Positions 45,988-58,796 of a stretch of 64,000 nt of DNA are shown here, piece by piece. Within the stretch, counting starts at the first letter, position 1; each line of letters starts with the position of its first letter. A program made the position numbers and the translations under genes. The notes beneath the pieces were generated by a model. It did no database searches, was not told the DNA's origin, and was given only the letters and a program-made list of their open reading frames with translations. This DNA comes from Dioszegia crocea (lineage: Eukaryota > Basidiomycota > Tremellomycetes > Tremellales > Bulleribasidiaceae): the NCBI GenBank assembly GCA_001600615.1, contig BCKK01000002.1, forward strand, positions 1,332,809 through 1,396,808, read 5' to 3'.

Positions 45988-46190
45988 ACTCAAGGGGGTT
46001 GTCGGGAAGTCATGGAAGCTTTGTAGTAGTATGTGGTCATTAGCTGTAGTGCTAGGTGCAGATCTCTAAGTCATGTATGTGTTCTAGGTGTTCTGTGACG
46101 ATGCTGGATCGCTGAATCATACCTAATTTGAATTCTGAAACATGGCGCACGGGCCTCCACTTTTTGGTGGTGGGCGGGGATGTCCGCCGG

Positions 46191-46211
46191 CGCGACTGGA
46201 ATCGGTCGCGT
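46191..46211. promoter_or_regulatory. Paired CGCGA / TCGCGT elements upstream of FEN1
   Basis: CGCGAC at 46191-46196 and TCGCGT (reverse of ACGCGA) at 46206-46211, in the short gap before FEN1 and 69-89 bases upstream of its ATG. These match MluI-box cores, which drive G1/S transcription of replication genes such as FEN1 in other yeasts. The sites are seen; the regulation is inferred. Confidence 0.45.
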
Positions 46212-46279
46212 CCTCCGCCTATGGGTGGGATTTGTTGACCTATAGTACAATCACACCTTACTGAACATTCATAGCTAAG

Positions 46280-48109
46280 ATGGGTATAAAAGGTATGACA
46301 GTCTTGATGCCTGTGAGAGTATTGAGGAGGTCTAAAATCAGCCTGCTGACGAAATGCAGGCCTGACCGCGCTACTGTCGGAGCATGCTCCGCGGTCGATG
46401 AAGGAGCATGAAATGAAGACTGTGAGCCTGTCCTAGCTCGGGCAACGGAAGAAGGAGGATTGTCTGCTGAATGACTCAGCTCTTTGGTCGGAAAGTTGCT
46501 ATCGACGCTTCCATGTCAATCTACCAATTCCTCATTGCTGTCAGGCAGCAGGATGGTCAGATGTTGATGAACGAAAGCGGAGACGTGACCAGGTCGGTGG
46601 ATGTGATCAGGAGATTTCGGGCAACGAAGAGCGAAGCTGATCAGCACAGTCACTTGATGGGATTCTTCTACCGGACGATACGAATGGTTGATCATGGGAT
46701 CAAGCCATGTTACATCTTCGATGGTAAACCACCAGAGCTCAAGGGATCAGTGGTGAGTATTTTGCATGGCTTACGGGATATCATGTCCTGACTCAGACAG
46801 CTCGCCAAACGTTTCGCAGGCAGAGAAAAAGCCAAAGAAGGGGAGGAGGAAGCGAGAGAGACCGGTAAGTCCTTCCTTCTTCTCGTGTTGGGACGAGGCT
46901 GACGTGATGGCTAGGTACTGCTGAAGACATCGACAAACTTGCCCGACGTCAAGTCAGAGTCACAAAGGAGCACAATGAGGAGTGTAAGAAGCTTCTCACA
47001 CTCATGGGTATTCCAGTCGTCACTGTGAGTCTGCCAGTAGCCGGTATGGGCCCAGCCCTCAGGAATCCTGATGCTGAAGCTTTAGGCGCCAGGAGAGGCG
47101 GAAGCGCAGTGTGCCGAGCTTGCGAGAGGCGGCAAGGTGTTCGCTGCCGGATCAGAGGATATGGACACTTTGACTTTCAGCACACCCATCCTCCTTCGAC
47201 ATCTTACTTTCAGCGAGGCGAAAAAGATGCCAATCAACGAGATCAACCTCAGCGTCGCCCTGGAAGATCTAGGCATGACCATGAGCCAGGTAGGTTTCAC
47301 CCTTTCACATGCAGAGTCTACCAGCTGACCTTCCAGTTCATTGAATTGTGTATTCTGCTCGGCTGTGACTACCTCGAACCCTGCAAGGGTATCGGACCCA
47401 AAACTGCTCTCAAGCTCATGCGGGAGCATGGATCGCTCGGTGAAGTCGTCAAGTTTGTTCGGGGCAAGATGGACGAAAAGGCGAGCGAAAACGCCGCTGT
47501 CTTGGCCCAGCAGTCGGATGATGAGCCGGATGAGCATGAGTCGGAAGAAGGGGAGGGTCCTGATCCAATTGATGGCGAGGGCAGCGCCAGTCAAAGCCCC
47601 AAGAAGAAGAAGAAGCCGGCGGCAAAAAAGAAGATCACGAGTGGAGGGATGCAGTTGCCAGAGCATTGGCCCTGGGAGGAGGCAAAACAATTATTCATCA
47701 CTCCTGATGTGCAAAAGGCAGAGGATTTGGAGGTGAGCTCAAAATCACTGCGAAAGATGTGAATGAGGCTGATGAGTCTAGCTGGAGTGGAAAGCGCCAG
47801 ACGTTGATGGATTGGTCCAATTCTTGTGCAGAGATAAAGGCTTCAAGTAAGTTGAATCCGTACCCTAAGATCCATCAGCAGCTGATGTATGGTAGTGAAG
47901 ACCGAGTCAGGGCGGGTGCAGCCAAACTCGCCAAGATGCTCGCTGCGAAGCAACAGGGCAGATTAGACGGATTTTTCTCGGTCAAGCCGAAGGAAGGTGC
48001 AGCCGCTGGGGGTTCGTCATCAGCAAAGGGGAAGGGTAGTGCTAAGGCTGGGGATAAGCGGAAGGGGGACGACAAGAAAGGCGGTGCGGCGAAGAAGGGA
48101 AAGAAGTGA
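46280..48109 (+). CDS. FEN1: Flap endonuclease 1
   Basis: Removes 5' flaps in Okazaki-fragment maturation and long-patch base-excision repair. Exon 1 is only MGIKG; then [20 protein letters not shown] and [20 protein letters not shown] (first catalytic Asp), [20 protein letters not shown], the metal site [20 protein letters not shown] with GSEDMDTL, and [20 protein letters not shown] with the helix-hairpin-helix. An unusual acidic then Lys-rich insertion ([20 protein letters not shown]...[14 protein letters not shown]) precedes [14 protein letters not shown]. The PCNA-binding PIP box is QGRLDGFF (47954-47977) and the tail is Lys-rich. About nine introns. The start is fixed by the universal MGIKGL. 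Convergent with the nucleoporin gene. Confidence 0.95.
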
Positions 48110-48319
48110 TTGCTGGATTGAAGGACAACAGCTTGTACATTTGGTCTCCCGGGTCGGGACTTCCTGCGGTAATATACAGCCCATGATGCAAACGTACTTG
48201 GTCTGCTCTGTTTGCGGGACGGCATCTTGGCCCACTCGGGTAGGGACCACAAGCAATCATAAAAGCGACAGTTGCATATTGCGCTACCTATGATGAAAAA
48301 CCTTCTCGCTATGTCCGCC

Positions 48320-51300
48320 CTAGTATGGCCCCGCTGCAGCTTTCGCAGCGCCCATCCTCTCCCTAGTGATCCTGGTCCGCTCGTCCAGATCTCCGTCATT
48401 TGTCCGGAGCAGATATGCAGATGCGAAGCGTTCAACCTGGGGCAGACGTAAGCTTGACACCATTGCGCGATTGGCGGAACTTACCTCCGCAGCCGGAATT
48501 TGGTCCTTGCTCAACGTCCATCTCTCCGCCAGTATGCCCGCTTCTTCAATGAAGTAGCCCTGATCGTGCGACTGTACATTCGTCAGCAAAGACAAATGAT
48601 ACTTTCGGCAAAGCGCTCACCTCCTCCACCAAGCCCATGACAGCTTCCCATAGATCTCTTAATGGGACGCCTCCATCCAGTAACGCCTCACTCGCCCATC
48701 CAGGCGCACCTCTTATACCAGCAGCCTCGTCATAGATGACAGGCAGTACAAGTTCTGAAACAGATGTCAGCTGATATACAATACTTACGCAAGCCAAAGA
48801 CTCACCTGGCGGAGCAGCATCGGAAGGGAAGTATCGCCTCATCAATTCCTTGATCACCTCGCCCACCTTCGCATCTCTACCTATGCCTTGACCTCCCTGG
48901 CCATCCGCAGATTTTGCAGCTTGTTGCAAAAGCTGTCGCCAGACCGCCTCGCATACATCATCGATACGAGTATCGGCCGTTTTCAGGATGAGCAGAATGG
49001 GCTCGTAGAGCCTGTAAGGCCGTGCAAAGCCTTGGTACAGCTGGAGAAAATCAGCTTGAAAAGGCCCAGTAGGCCTGCAAGGAAACTGACCTCATCCAAA
49101 CCTATCAGCTCGCGGTCGAGTCGCCCTAATGTCGAAGCCTTCTCCTCTTGGCTCATTTCCCCATGCATGTCGATAGCCCGAGCGACCTCCAATTGCACTT
49201 GGGCGACATCAATCCGTTCTTGGAGGTTCGAGGCGAACTCCACATCACCCGAGCCGACGGAAGCGGCGGATTTGGCAGAAGTAAGCGCTTGCGCGAGATA
49301 GTATGCTCTATCGTTAAGCGGTAGGGCGCTAGACGTTTCAGCTGAGATTCAGGTGGCAATGATAGCAGAGGTATCTTACTTATTCCGAGTGGCCAGCTCG
49401 AAGAGAGCCCGAGAAGCCGCCAGGTATTCTTCCCGTCGAGCGTAGTATTTCCACAGCAGATCTCGTCTTTCCTCCACATTGTTGCTAGTCGTCTGCAGAT
49501 AGCGTTCGATGTAAGGCGTTTCGAACTGGTAGTGGGGTCAGATCCTCTGTCCGTCGTAAAGGACAATAGACTCACATCTAGCAGTTGCTCAGACAGATTG
49601 CCGCCGACGTGCCAATCGTAGAGATAGAAATGGAACATCTCGTCGTTGCAGTTAATAGCCAGGGCGTACGCTTCGTCTCTTTTCGCCGCCATTGCCTCAG
49701 CTGTTTCGTCAGCTTTACTCCCTTGCATTCCTTTGGGGCGAGGGCAGAGCATGAAAATCTCACCGTTTCCTCGAGCAGTCGCCTCGTTGAAGGCCTCGTC
49801 AAATGCGCTCAGCGCTTGCAAGATGCAGCCGTAACACTCCATCCTGGCGGCATGGAGTGCCTTGCGCGGATCGGCCGGGTGCTCGCCGTCTCGCACGTAG
49901 TCGAGGGCTTTATCTTGCGGATCCAGCTCGGCGGCGCAGCGCAGTGGCAGCTCTATCGATCCTGATATATCAGCGATAGTTTCTGATGCAAAAGGAGGAA
50001 GTACGTACCGACGGTGAAACCCAGTGATCGATACCGGTTCGTAACATCTTGCAAGCGTGCGATGGCAACATTCCCGGCAGCCTTGGAGAACAGTCGTAAA
50101 GAATCGTTGAGGTAGTCGTTTCGTTCTACGGGATCGCGAGATGATTCGGCTCGGCGAGTGCTTTCCTCGGCCTTGTACAGGACGACATCACCCGGCTGGC
50201 AGAATGATCCGCAGCGTTGTTGCAAAAGCTCGCTGAGGGTATCGATCTATATATCAGATCAGCACCGCATCACATCAGACCACTTTTGACTTACACCAAG
50301 CTCCTGTCCAATCTGTTGCTCGATCAAAGCGGTGACTAGCTTCTTGGCGATGTCTCGTCCATCCGTCGTAGTGAGCAGGCCCTGAAATGTGAGGTTGGAA
50401 AGCATGCCTTGAAGGTTTGGGTCGCATCTGAGAATCGTCAGCTTTGTTACATGGCAGTATACACTCGACACTCACTTTGCAACGATGTCCGAGATCTTGT
50501 AATCCGCCAAAAGAAGCACGAAACTTATCGCCTCGATGGTTTGCGTGATCAGAACGCCGAATCCATGCAAACTCAGCTCCTCCTGATCCCACGCAAGCTT
50601 GACGTCCCCTTCTGCCTGATGACGGGGGAAAGGGTATTCGTCAAGATACCCTCGTAGGCCCTCGAGACGCGACTGAACATCCAGTAATGTCTTCTGGGGG
50701 ACACCCAGAGCCTGTCGCCGTTGCAGGTCTAGCGCAGTGACGCGGAGAGCCCAAATAGGCCGGAGGAATCGGGAGAGGATGAGAGCGAGGCCGTCGTGCC
50801 GTGCAGAGTACACAATGCCGCGGCCGTGTGGTCCATCGCGAACTGATGGTGCTCCGGCGGAAATGAGAATGGAGGCTACCGCCGAAGACAGGTCGGAAGC
50901 CTTGAAATCTGGGGCTGAGCCGAGGAGTATTCCCATAGCTGCTGTTTGGATTCGACCGAAGCTACGATATCAGCCTTATTACTTTAAGAGTAGATGTCAA
51001 TCTCTCACTGACCTGTTAGTAGCAATCCGGATAGCGGTCTCCTTCTCGACCTCAACTTCGCCGCTTAGCATGTCGACTGGACGCGGCATCACAGCCGAGT
51101 ATATCCCACTCGTGGCTAATATCAGGAATTGCCTCGCTTCGCTGGTAGCTTGTCGAGAGAGAGGATTTAGTGCAATCCCATCCATCCTCCGCTGCGTCTT
51201 AGCACAGAAAGTTGGATTGGTCGCTGGGAGCTCGACCACCGTCCAGACCTGACTGGGGACAACAACATGATCGACGATGTTCTGATATATGGGCAGGTCG

Positions 51301-53172
51301 GTATTGTCGTAATTCTCCCGGCCGACAGATTGCCGGCCGGAATTGGGCACAATGATGGTGACGCTGGTCGTAGGCGAAGGACCCGACTCGTCGTGCTGGA
51401 TACCGAGGAGTGTGCCGGAAGAGTAGAAGGATTGGGCGGAGAAGCTGAGATTTTGCGATGGGGGGCTTCGGATGCAATTTACTTGGAATGGAGCGGCGGA
51501 AAAGTAGGCTCGGGTTCCTGCAGCCTGTCAGCTTCCAACCATCGCCAAGACATGGAGCTCACCGTTGCGACAAACCGCCACAAGGCATGTCTTTGAGCTC
51601 TCTTCCCCGCCCACAGGGTGTATCGTCACAACATCACTTCCCCTATTTCCCTGCCCCTGCGCCTGCCCTTGCCCTTGCCCACTGGCGGTATTTCCCAAGA
51701 AACGCTTCAGTTGACTATAAATCCCCTTCGACTCCCAAGCATAGGCGCTCACGTCGAACATCTCCACGTCTCCCCTGGTTGACAGTGTGTACAGCTTGTT
51801 CTGTACGGCATCCACCGTGAACATTTCAACACCCTCCTTCTTGCTCGATTTGAGAAATGATGGCGTTATGTAGGAAAGTTGACCCGCAGACCTGTTTGTT
51901 AGACTGCCCCGACTGGCCGAAGCGCCCCAATACCAGCCGGACTGGGTCCGATAGTCTAGCTCGTAGATATCTTTATCTTGCCCAAGCATGAAGATTCGGC
52001 CCGAGTTGGTGCCGCGTATGGAGAGCATGGGGGTGGGGGTATGGAGTGAGATTTGGGTGTCGTATAGGTTGATTTCGCGGGGAGAAGCACGGTTCAGACC
52101 GAGGAGGGTGACTTTTGACGATGTGCAGACAACGAGAAGATAGTCGATATCGTCGACAAATACGGCTATCGGATTAGCGGTGTTCTGGTTGCCGGGCTTA
52201 CCTTTGCTAGCTTTGACCAGACCAACAGCTTGTATGGTTTCCTCTTGCTCGTCGTACCTGCTGAAGTCGCGTCTTGACGATCGTCAGCACATTGGCCAAT
52301 TTAGGGTCGAAAAGCGACATACCCATCGGCGTAATCCCACAAGAAGAGCTTGTTGTCCACAGTAAACCAGGCTCGCTCGATGTCCTCGAAAAGCCCCATC
52401 TTGGCCGTCAGGTGCTTGTCTTTTGTCATCAGCTCTGCGAAACAAACGAATCTTTTAGAAGACTGACAATTGAGCTCTTGATGCAGCGCGTCTGGCAGTG
52501 GCGTCGTTTTTGTTATGCGTAGCGGCCGGAACGCAGCGCCAGAGCTATGTGGCCCTACGTAAGTCTCATTGGCTGGTATGTCAGTCCAGACTCAGTTCTA
52601 CGCCCTGGGAACGCCGACTCACTACCCGTGCTCAACATGTCTGCCAAATCCGGACTAATCTCCTCATCCGCCCGCATAGCCCTCTCCACCTTGCCCCTGG
52701 CCCTTCCAAGCGGTCCATATATTGGATCCTCCGTCCTGTTGACACTCTCGATCGGCTGGGGCACAGCGAAGGGAGCAGCTGGCCGGAATCCTGATTGGAC
52801 CTGGCTCACACCCTGCGCCGACTGCTGGAGCTGCACGCCTTGTTGAGAAGGGCCCTGAGGCATAGGCTGGAGTTGATTCCCCGTAGCAGGCTGATATATG
52901 TTAGGCATCTGGGACGAGGGAGCACCGAAACCCCCTGCAGTCTGTTGTCCTCCACCGAATCCAAATCTCTGCGTTACGCCTTGCTGGTATGGCTGCTGAG
53001 GCGTCTGTTGTAGCTGATTTTGGGGTTGATATGGCTGGGAAGGTCCTGCAGGATTGTAGGGTTGCATTGCTCCGGGCTGTTGAGGATAGTAGTTGGGCTG
53101 CTGATTAGGGGGAAGTTGGGGATACATGTTGGACTGGGGGGTTTGGGCTGTCTGAGCCCGGAAAGACAGCAT
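48320..53172 (-). CDS. NUP170: Nucleoporin Nup155/Nup157/Nup170 homologue
   Basis: A large scaffold nucleoporin of the inner ring of the nuclear pore. The N-terminus is Gln/Pro-rich (MLSFRAQTAQTPQSNMYPQL and QQPYQQGVTQRFGFGGGQQ). Then come the beta-propeller (AKMGLFEDIERAWFTVDNKL, FLWDY, DDIDYLLVVCTSSKVTLLGL, SIRGTNSGRIFMLGQDKDIY and ELDYRTQSGWYW) and a long alpha-helical C-terminal part (FYLYDWHVGGNLSEQLLD, DKRRAY-type helices, LYKAEESTRRAESSRDPVER, QRYRSLGF-type). It ends GERMGAAKAAAGPY-like at 48320. About 1,350 residues after removing many short introns, the family's normal size. Start chosen at 53172; the next Met (53127, MYPQLPP) is possible. A short QGQGQAQGQG run lies in a propeller loop. 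Confidence 0.9.
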
Positions 53173-53538
53173 TGGTGAGCGACTCGTGATCGGAACGGGC
53201 TGAAAATTGGCAGTGTAATCTACAACACGTCAGGGCGCGTGCTAGTAGCAGTTCCCGAGCTGGATTTGAGCTCGCCGAGGTGAAGAGTAAGGTGATGGTG
53301 AGGATGAATGGATGAGGTATGGGCTGGCTGTCTGGCTCTGTGAAATTTACTTCCGGCCACACCATAGGGGAGCCCGTGCGTATATTTTGGCGTCCATCGT
53401 CGAGCGAATCGGTGAGACCAGCAAGCTGACAGCGGTAAGACCGTATAGACATGCCTAGGGGTCTACCACATGTATAGAACCCAACGAGGAAATAAGCCTA
53501 AGCCCAATAAACATCCTGCAACTTCTCTCGCTCCCAGC
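53173..53538. other. Nucleoporin upstream region
   Basis: No gene; a 366-base tandem gap with the nucleoporin promoter and the 3' end of the NAPE-PLD-type gene. Nothing distinctive is seen apart from a GAGCTCG repeat-like patch near 53258-53272. Confidence 0.45.
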
Positions 53539-55217
53539 TCAGACGTCAAAAGCCCTAGTTTCACCCAGGACTGGCACCCCGAACTGATCCTCCGTCACCC
53601 CTAGCGCCTCCCTCGCAGTCTTGAGCAGCTTGGGCGGCTCATCGACCGTCTCCCAGGCCATATGCCATGTACCCCAGTGGATACCGAGCGCAGTTTTTGC
53701 TTTCTGGCATCATCAGTGACTGTCCCCGCAGACGGAGTGCACTACTCACGACATCCTGGAATATGCGCACAGAGTCCAGAGGGCTGGCGTGGACGCTACT
53801 GAGGAACCAGCGGGGCTCGTATGCGCCGATAGGGATCAGACCGAGTGAGAACGGGCCGAGACGTTCTCCGATTTCCTTGAAGGCGGGGCAGAAAGGGAGG
53901 TCGAGGTTTTCTTTCGGGTCGTGTGATTCAGACATGGTGGCGCGGTAGCCTGTGTCTCCGCCGAACCATAGCTGGGGCATTAGCTTCATCACAGAAGCAG
54001 GGTATGACAAATGTTGCTTTGCTTTATGGAGCGAGAGACTTACGTTGTGAGCTGGTTTCGCCGGATCTGATGGGACAGACTTGATGGCGTAACTTGCCCA
54101 GAGAGCTTTCGCATCATCGAAGGCACCTCTCTTGGACATGTGCTGAGCAGGTGCTAGTATGTCAGTCCCGAATGGTCCCCCAAGGGCAATAGGTGAACGA
54201 TGACTCACTACACGTAATCTTGACTTTACCTTTGCCCTCCACCGTCACCTCACGCTCCTCCCACCAATCCATCTCGACGATCTTGTTCTTGGGTATCGCG
54301 CTAGGGAGTGTGGCTCCCCCGTTCAGCCCCACGCAGAAGAGAGGAGGGCGATGCGAGAATCGCTTGTATAGATCTGTCAGGGTGTTGGTGTCTTGATGAT
54401 CGTAGTGGTTGTGGGAGAGGAAGATGATGTCGACTTCGGGAATCTCTGTTGCAGTCGTAGCAGCGTCTGCAGTGGTCAGCCCAACTCATCGAGTAGTGAG
54501 AAGCGACTCACTCTGATAGCGCAACGGCCCGAAGAATTGCACGGGACTACATCGCTTACTCCAAGCAGGGTCGAAGAGGATTGTCACCCCCCTGCCTGCA
54601 TCTGGTGATGCCGTTGAAGCGGTCTTCTCGGATGCTCCTGCTTGTGTATCTTGAGGCATTTCGACGAGATACGACGCATGACCCAACCACGTCGCCTTCA
54701 TCTTGTCCTTGTCCTCCGGTCTACCCCATGTTGGAGTGGTGCGGGGAACGAGCTCGTCGACGCGAGGGATATCTCGAGGATCATCTACAGCAGTCCGTTT
54801 GTTCATCTACGCGGTCAGGATGCATCCCCGCGGTCAGTTCCGAGCGTGAAGCACATACCCCTCGGCTGAACTACTGGGGTCAGCTTGATTCGCTGAGTGA
54901 AAGGAGAGGACATACCGGTAACAAATCTCTGAAGATCGACTGGGTTGCATCAGTCAACGTCCATGGATGCTGATACGGGGGGGAAGACGTACCATATCCT
55001 TCCATGATTCCCAGGGATTCTTGAACGACCGCGCATTGTCATCAGCCCAGTGACTCCCTTTCACCCGTTGTGTGGGCGGGGGGGAGACTGAGATCGGCGA
55101 GGCGGTGGAGGCCATTGAGTGAAGGGCTGAACGGGTGGAGGTGTAGCGACGTGAGGACGGGTAGACCGTTCTTGAAGACACAAGTCTGATAGAACTTGAG
55201 GAAAGAGGAACGGGCAT
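53539..55217 (-). CDS. NAPE-PLD-type metallo-beta-lactamase-fold phospholipase
   Basis: Related to the mammalian N-acyl-phosphatidylethanolamine phospholipase D and yeast mitochondrial Fmp30. The first 35 residues (MPVPLSSSSIRLVSSRTVYP, then SSRRYTSTRSALHS) are Ser/Arg-rich with few acids, a likely mitochondrial presequence. Then HWADDNARSFKNPWESW, MKATWLGHASYLVEMP, FDPAWSKRCSPVQFFGPLRY and the metal motif IIFLSHNHYDHQD. LWFGGDTGYR follows, then FSLGLIPIGAYEPRWFLSSV and GIHWGTWHMAWE, each matching the family's metal and substrate residues. It ends GETRAFDV. At least six introns. It is divergent from the P450-reductase gene. The substrate is inferred from family, not seen. Confidence 0.9.
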
Positions 55218-55931
55218 GAGAGCACGCTCAGAAAGCGAAATTCAGATACAAAGGAGGGGGCTCGAAGCTTGGGAAGCACCCCCCTTTGGAAATGCACTCG
55301 ATTCTCATGAGGCGAGGTACGGGCGAGTGGAGGTATGCCCGATGCCCGACCACCGAGGGCTATCTGCCGAGACTACTTAGGGATGCTTGCAAGTCTTCTG
55401 CCGCAAGTGGGCTGTAGATATGGCAGGTGTGCAGCCTCTGGCCCTCTCGCCAGCAGTGTAGACCTTGGTCCAAATTGTCCTGCTGAAGCGCTTTGATCAA
55501 CTTCCATTCGCCTGTCCAGCTCACGGCAGCGCCCTCAGCCTTATCGCCAAATTTTTTCCACCGCATGCAGGGCTGAGGTATCGATAATCACGCCCTTAGC
55601 ATTCTGCAGCGCGTACCTTATAGCCTTGACATGTCCAGATGTATGCAAAGTGACACAATAGCTCTCAGCGAAAGGTGAAACGAGCCTCGAAAAGTGACAC
55701 GTTGAAAAGCACTTTTTCAATCGGCCGAACAACGTCCGCTCTCTCATCTCTCCTTCTCTCATCGCCGCAGCTTTGTGTAGACTTCCAGCTATCTACCCCC
55801 ACTCCATATCGGGCCAGCACTCCAGGATACTTGACGGTAGATCTTCTATTTGCATCGCACCGGACGCTCACAGCCTTCGGACCGAAAGGAACCTCCCCAA
55901 CCCCAAGCCTTTCACCACACCGTTACACATC
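55218..55931. other. Divergent promoter region, NAPE-PLD-type gene / P450 reductase
   Basis: No supported gene in 714 bases. Two overlapping minus-strand ORFs (55360-55566 and 55541-55762) look partly protein-like (NAKGVIIDTSALHAVEK) but have no domain I can confirm. The last 80 bases before 55932 are CA- and pyrimidine-rich, as in a 5' leader. Confidence 0.45.
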
Positions 55932-58504
55932 ATGCCTGCGCCCATCGATCTTTTCATCCTCGCTCTAACCATTATCCTCCCGCTCATATGGTACTTCCGC
56001 GATTCCTTGCCGATTGTAGGCGGACGAAAAGCGGCGGCAGCAGGATCGGCGGGAGGGGTAGCCAAGAAGGGCGCGGTGGAAGAGGGCGATCCGAGAGATT
56101 TTGTGGGGAAGATGGAACGAGGTGTGAGTACGGCTAGACTGGTGTGGGGGTATTAGGACTCGCGCTGATGATTCTCTCCTTCCTCTCACTACTTCTCCCC
56201 GCCTCACTACGCCCATCGCTTTGTTCTCCCTTCACGCTCGCCCTCATGCTCGATCTCCACCCACATCGCCCTCTATTGCTATCATACACCTTACATCTCC
56301 ACAGAACAAGCGCTGTGCCATGTTCTACGGCTCCCAGACGGGTACCGCTGAAGAGTACGCTCTTCGTCTTGCGAAAGAAGCCAAAAGCCGCTTCGGTCTC
56401 TCCTCCCTTGTCTGCGATCCCGAAGAATACGATTTTGCCAACCTCGACACCGTCCCCTCTGACTGCGCCATCTTCTTTTCAGTAGCCACATACGGTGAAG
56501 GTGAACCCACCGATAACGCCCAGCCATTTATGGACTTCCTGCTTGACCCATCGGTCGAGTTCTCCACCGGGACCAGCCGGCTCGAAAACCTAAACTATGT
56601 CGTATTTGGGCTTGGCAACAAGACCTATGCGTACTACAACGAAGTAGCCCGGAAGATTGACAACCGATTGGCGGAGCTCGGAGCTAGACGGATCGGCGAA
56701 CGAGGTGAAGGGGACGATGATAAATCCATGGAGGAAGATTATCTGGGATGGAAAGACCCGATGTGGGTGAGTTTCGCCGAGAGGCTAGGCGTAGAAGAAG
56801 GCGGGGCGGGCGATGTCGCCGATTTTGCAGTGACGGAGATGACTTCTTTACCTGCTGAGAAGGTTTATCATGGCGAGTTGTCGCCGAGGGCTTTGCTGGC
56901 TACTGCCAGCGGAACCAACACGCCTATCGGAAGCTACGATGCCAAAAACCCTTATCCTGCGCCTGTCCTCGCTTCCAAGGAGCTCTTCACTGTCGGTGGA
57001 GAGCGGAACTGCGTCCATATCGAATTCGACATCACCGGGTCTGGGATGACTTATCAGCATGGAGACCATGTCGGTGTATGGCCGTCCAACCCCGATACGG
57101 AAGTCGACCGGATGCTCCATATCCTAGGTCTGGCGAGTGACGAACGGCGACATGCAGTCGTTTCTATTGAATCGCTCGATCCCGCACTGGCCAAAGTCCC
57201 CTTCCCTACCCCTGCCACCTACGATGCAATCTTCCGGCATTACCTCGATATCTCCGCGGTCGCTTCGAGACAGACTGTAGCTTTCCTTGCGCGTTACGCT
57301 CCCACCGAGGAGGCTCGTGAGAAGCTCACTCGGTGGGGTACGAACCGAGATGCGTACGTTGCGGAGATTGATGGACCCTGTCTCAAACTCGCCGAGGTGC
57401 TCCAGGCGGCAGTCGGCGACTCACTCGAACCCCCCTTCTCCAGCACACCCTGGCCTATCCCCTTTGACCGCATGATCTCAGTCGTACCCCGTCTTCAACC
57501 CCGATACTACTCCATCTCATCTTCCTCCAAGCTCCACCCTTCCGCTATCCACGTCACTGCCGTCGTCCTGAAATATCAAACCACCCCTTCCCAGCTTCTG
57601 AAACACGAGCCCCGCTGGGTGTTTGGGCTGTCGACCAACTTCATCCTTAACGTCAGTCGGGCATCATCCGGTGCCAGCACGCCTGTGAACGGTGCCGGTG
57701 CGCAGTCCACTCTGGGCATTCCACAGAATGTCACAATGCACAAGACGCCAAAGTATAGGCTGGCGGGACCGAGGGGTCATTATACTCGGGAGAATGTGTA
57801 TAGGGTGCCGATCCACGTCAGGAGGTCTACTTTCAGGTTACCGACTAGCCCAAAGGTTCCAGTCATCATGATTGGACCTGGAACAGTGAGTTGATCTATG
57901 CTCTGAGTATGACAGTAACTGACACAGCCAGGGTGTAGCGCCATTCCGTGGTTTCGTACAAGAGCGAGTCGCCCTTGCGCGTAAAGCCATCGAGAAGAAT
58001 GGTCCAGATGCGCTGAACGACTGGGCGCCAATGTACCTCTTCTACGGATGCCGGAAGTCAAACGAGGACTTCTTGTACAAGGAGGAGTGGCCGGTATATG
58101 AGCAGGAACTGAAGGGGAAACTGCGGATGAAGGTGGCCTTCTCGCGAGAGGATAGAAATGCGGATGGAAGTATGTTTGCAACATCATTCGGCTTGCAAGT
58201 CTTTGCTAATGGCAATTAGGCAAAGTCTACGTTCAGGATTTGCTATGGAACGAACAAGCAGAACTCGCACCTCTCATTCTTGAGAAACGGGCCTACATCT
58301 ACATCTGCGGAGACGCCAAATCTATGGCCAAATCGGTCGAAGAGAAGCTGGCCCGGATGCTGGGAGAGGCCAAGGGGGGGAGCGCGGAGGTGGAGGGTGT
58401 CAAGGAAGTCAAGCTGTTGAAGGATAGGAATGTGAGTGTGGACTTTCACTTCCTTACGTGCTTGGCTGACGATCTAGCGCTTGCTGTCGGATGTGTGGAG
58501 TTGA
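55932..58504 (+). CDS. NCP1: NADPH-cytochrome P450 reductase
   Basis: Transfers electrons from NADPH via FAD and FMN to microsomal P450s, squalene epoxidase and haem oxygenase. Exon 1 encodes the ER anchor (APIDLFILALTIILPLIWYF). A 181-nt intron (56124-56304) leads to the flavodoxin domain: RCAMFYGSQTGTAEEYALRL (FMN loop), FFSVATYGEGEPTDNAQPFM, NYVVFGLGNKTYAYYN. The FAD domain has the RYYSISSSSKL motif, and the NADPH part has MIGPGTGVAPFRGFVQERVA, LFYGCRKSNEDFLYKEEW and YIYICGDAKSMAKSVEEKL. The last exon gives RLLSDVWS with the C-terminal Trp that stacks on FAD. About four introns. A Met inside intron 1 (56221) is in frame with exon 2. Confidence 0.95.
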
Positions 58505-58796
58505 GCTTCTGAACCATTATCAAAATCGGACACAGCGTATCATATTGTCCACCATGATGCGACGGCCTTCCCACAATCCAATGTCATCGGTGCTATGACC
58601 GTGGCGTTTCAGTGCACATCAGTGATCAACTGACTTCAGCACGGGGCATGTCGGTGGTAAGGGACATTAAGTCAAAGGATGATGTTTGGACACGGCTTAC
58701 TGGCTCTACATAATCTGCTGAACCAGCTGACACCATCCAACACTGTCCTTCGCTCTGGTCGATTGCAAACGATTTATACAGTGGACATGGACCCAT

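Noticed and set aside
55541..55762. Minus-strand ORF with NAKGVIIDTSALHAVEK, reminiscent of a STAS-domain strand
   Set aside because: Only one short stretch is suggestive, and I could not find flanking exons of a sulfate transporter or other STAS protein. Kept only as a remark for the intergenic region.
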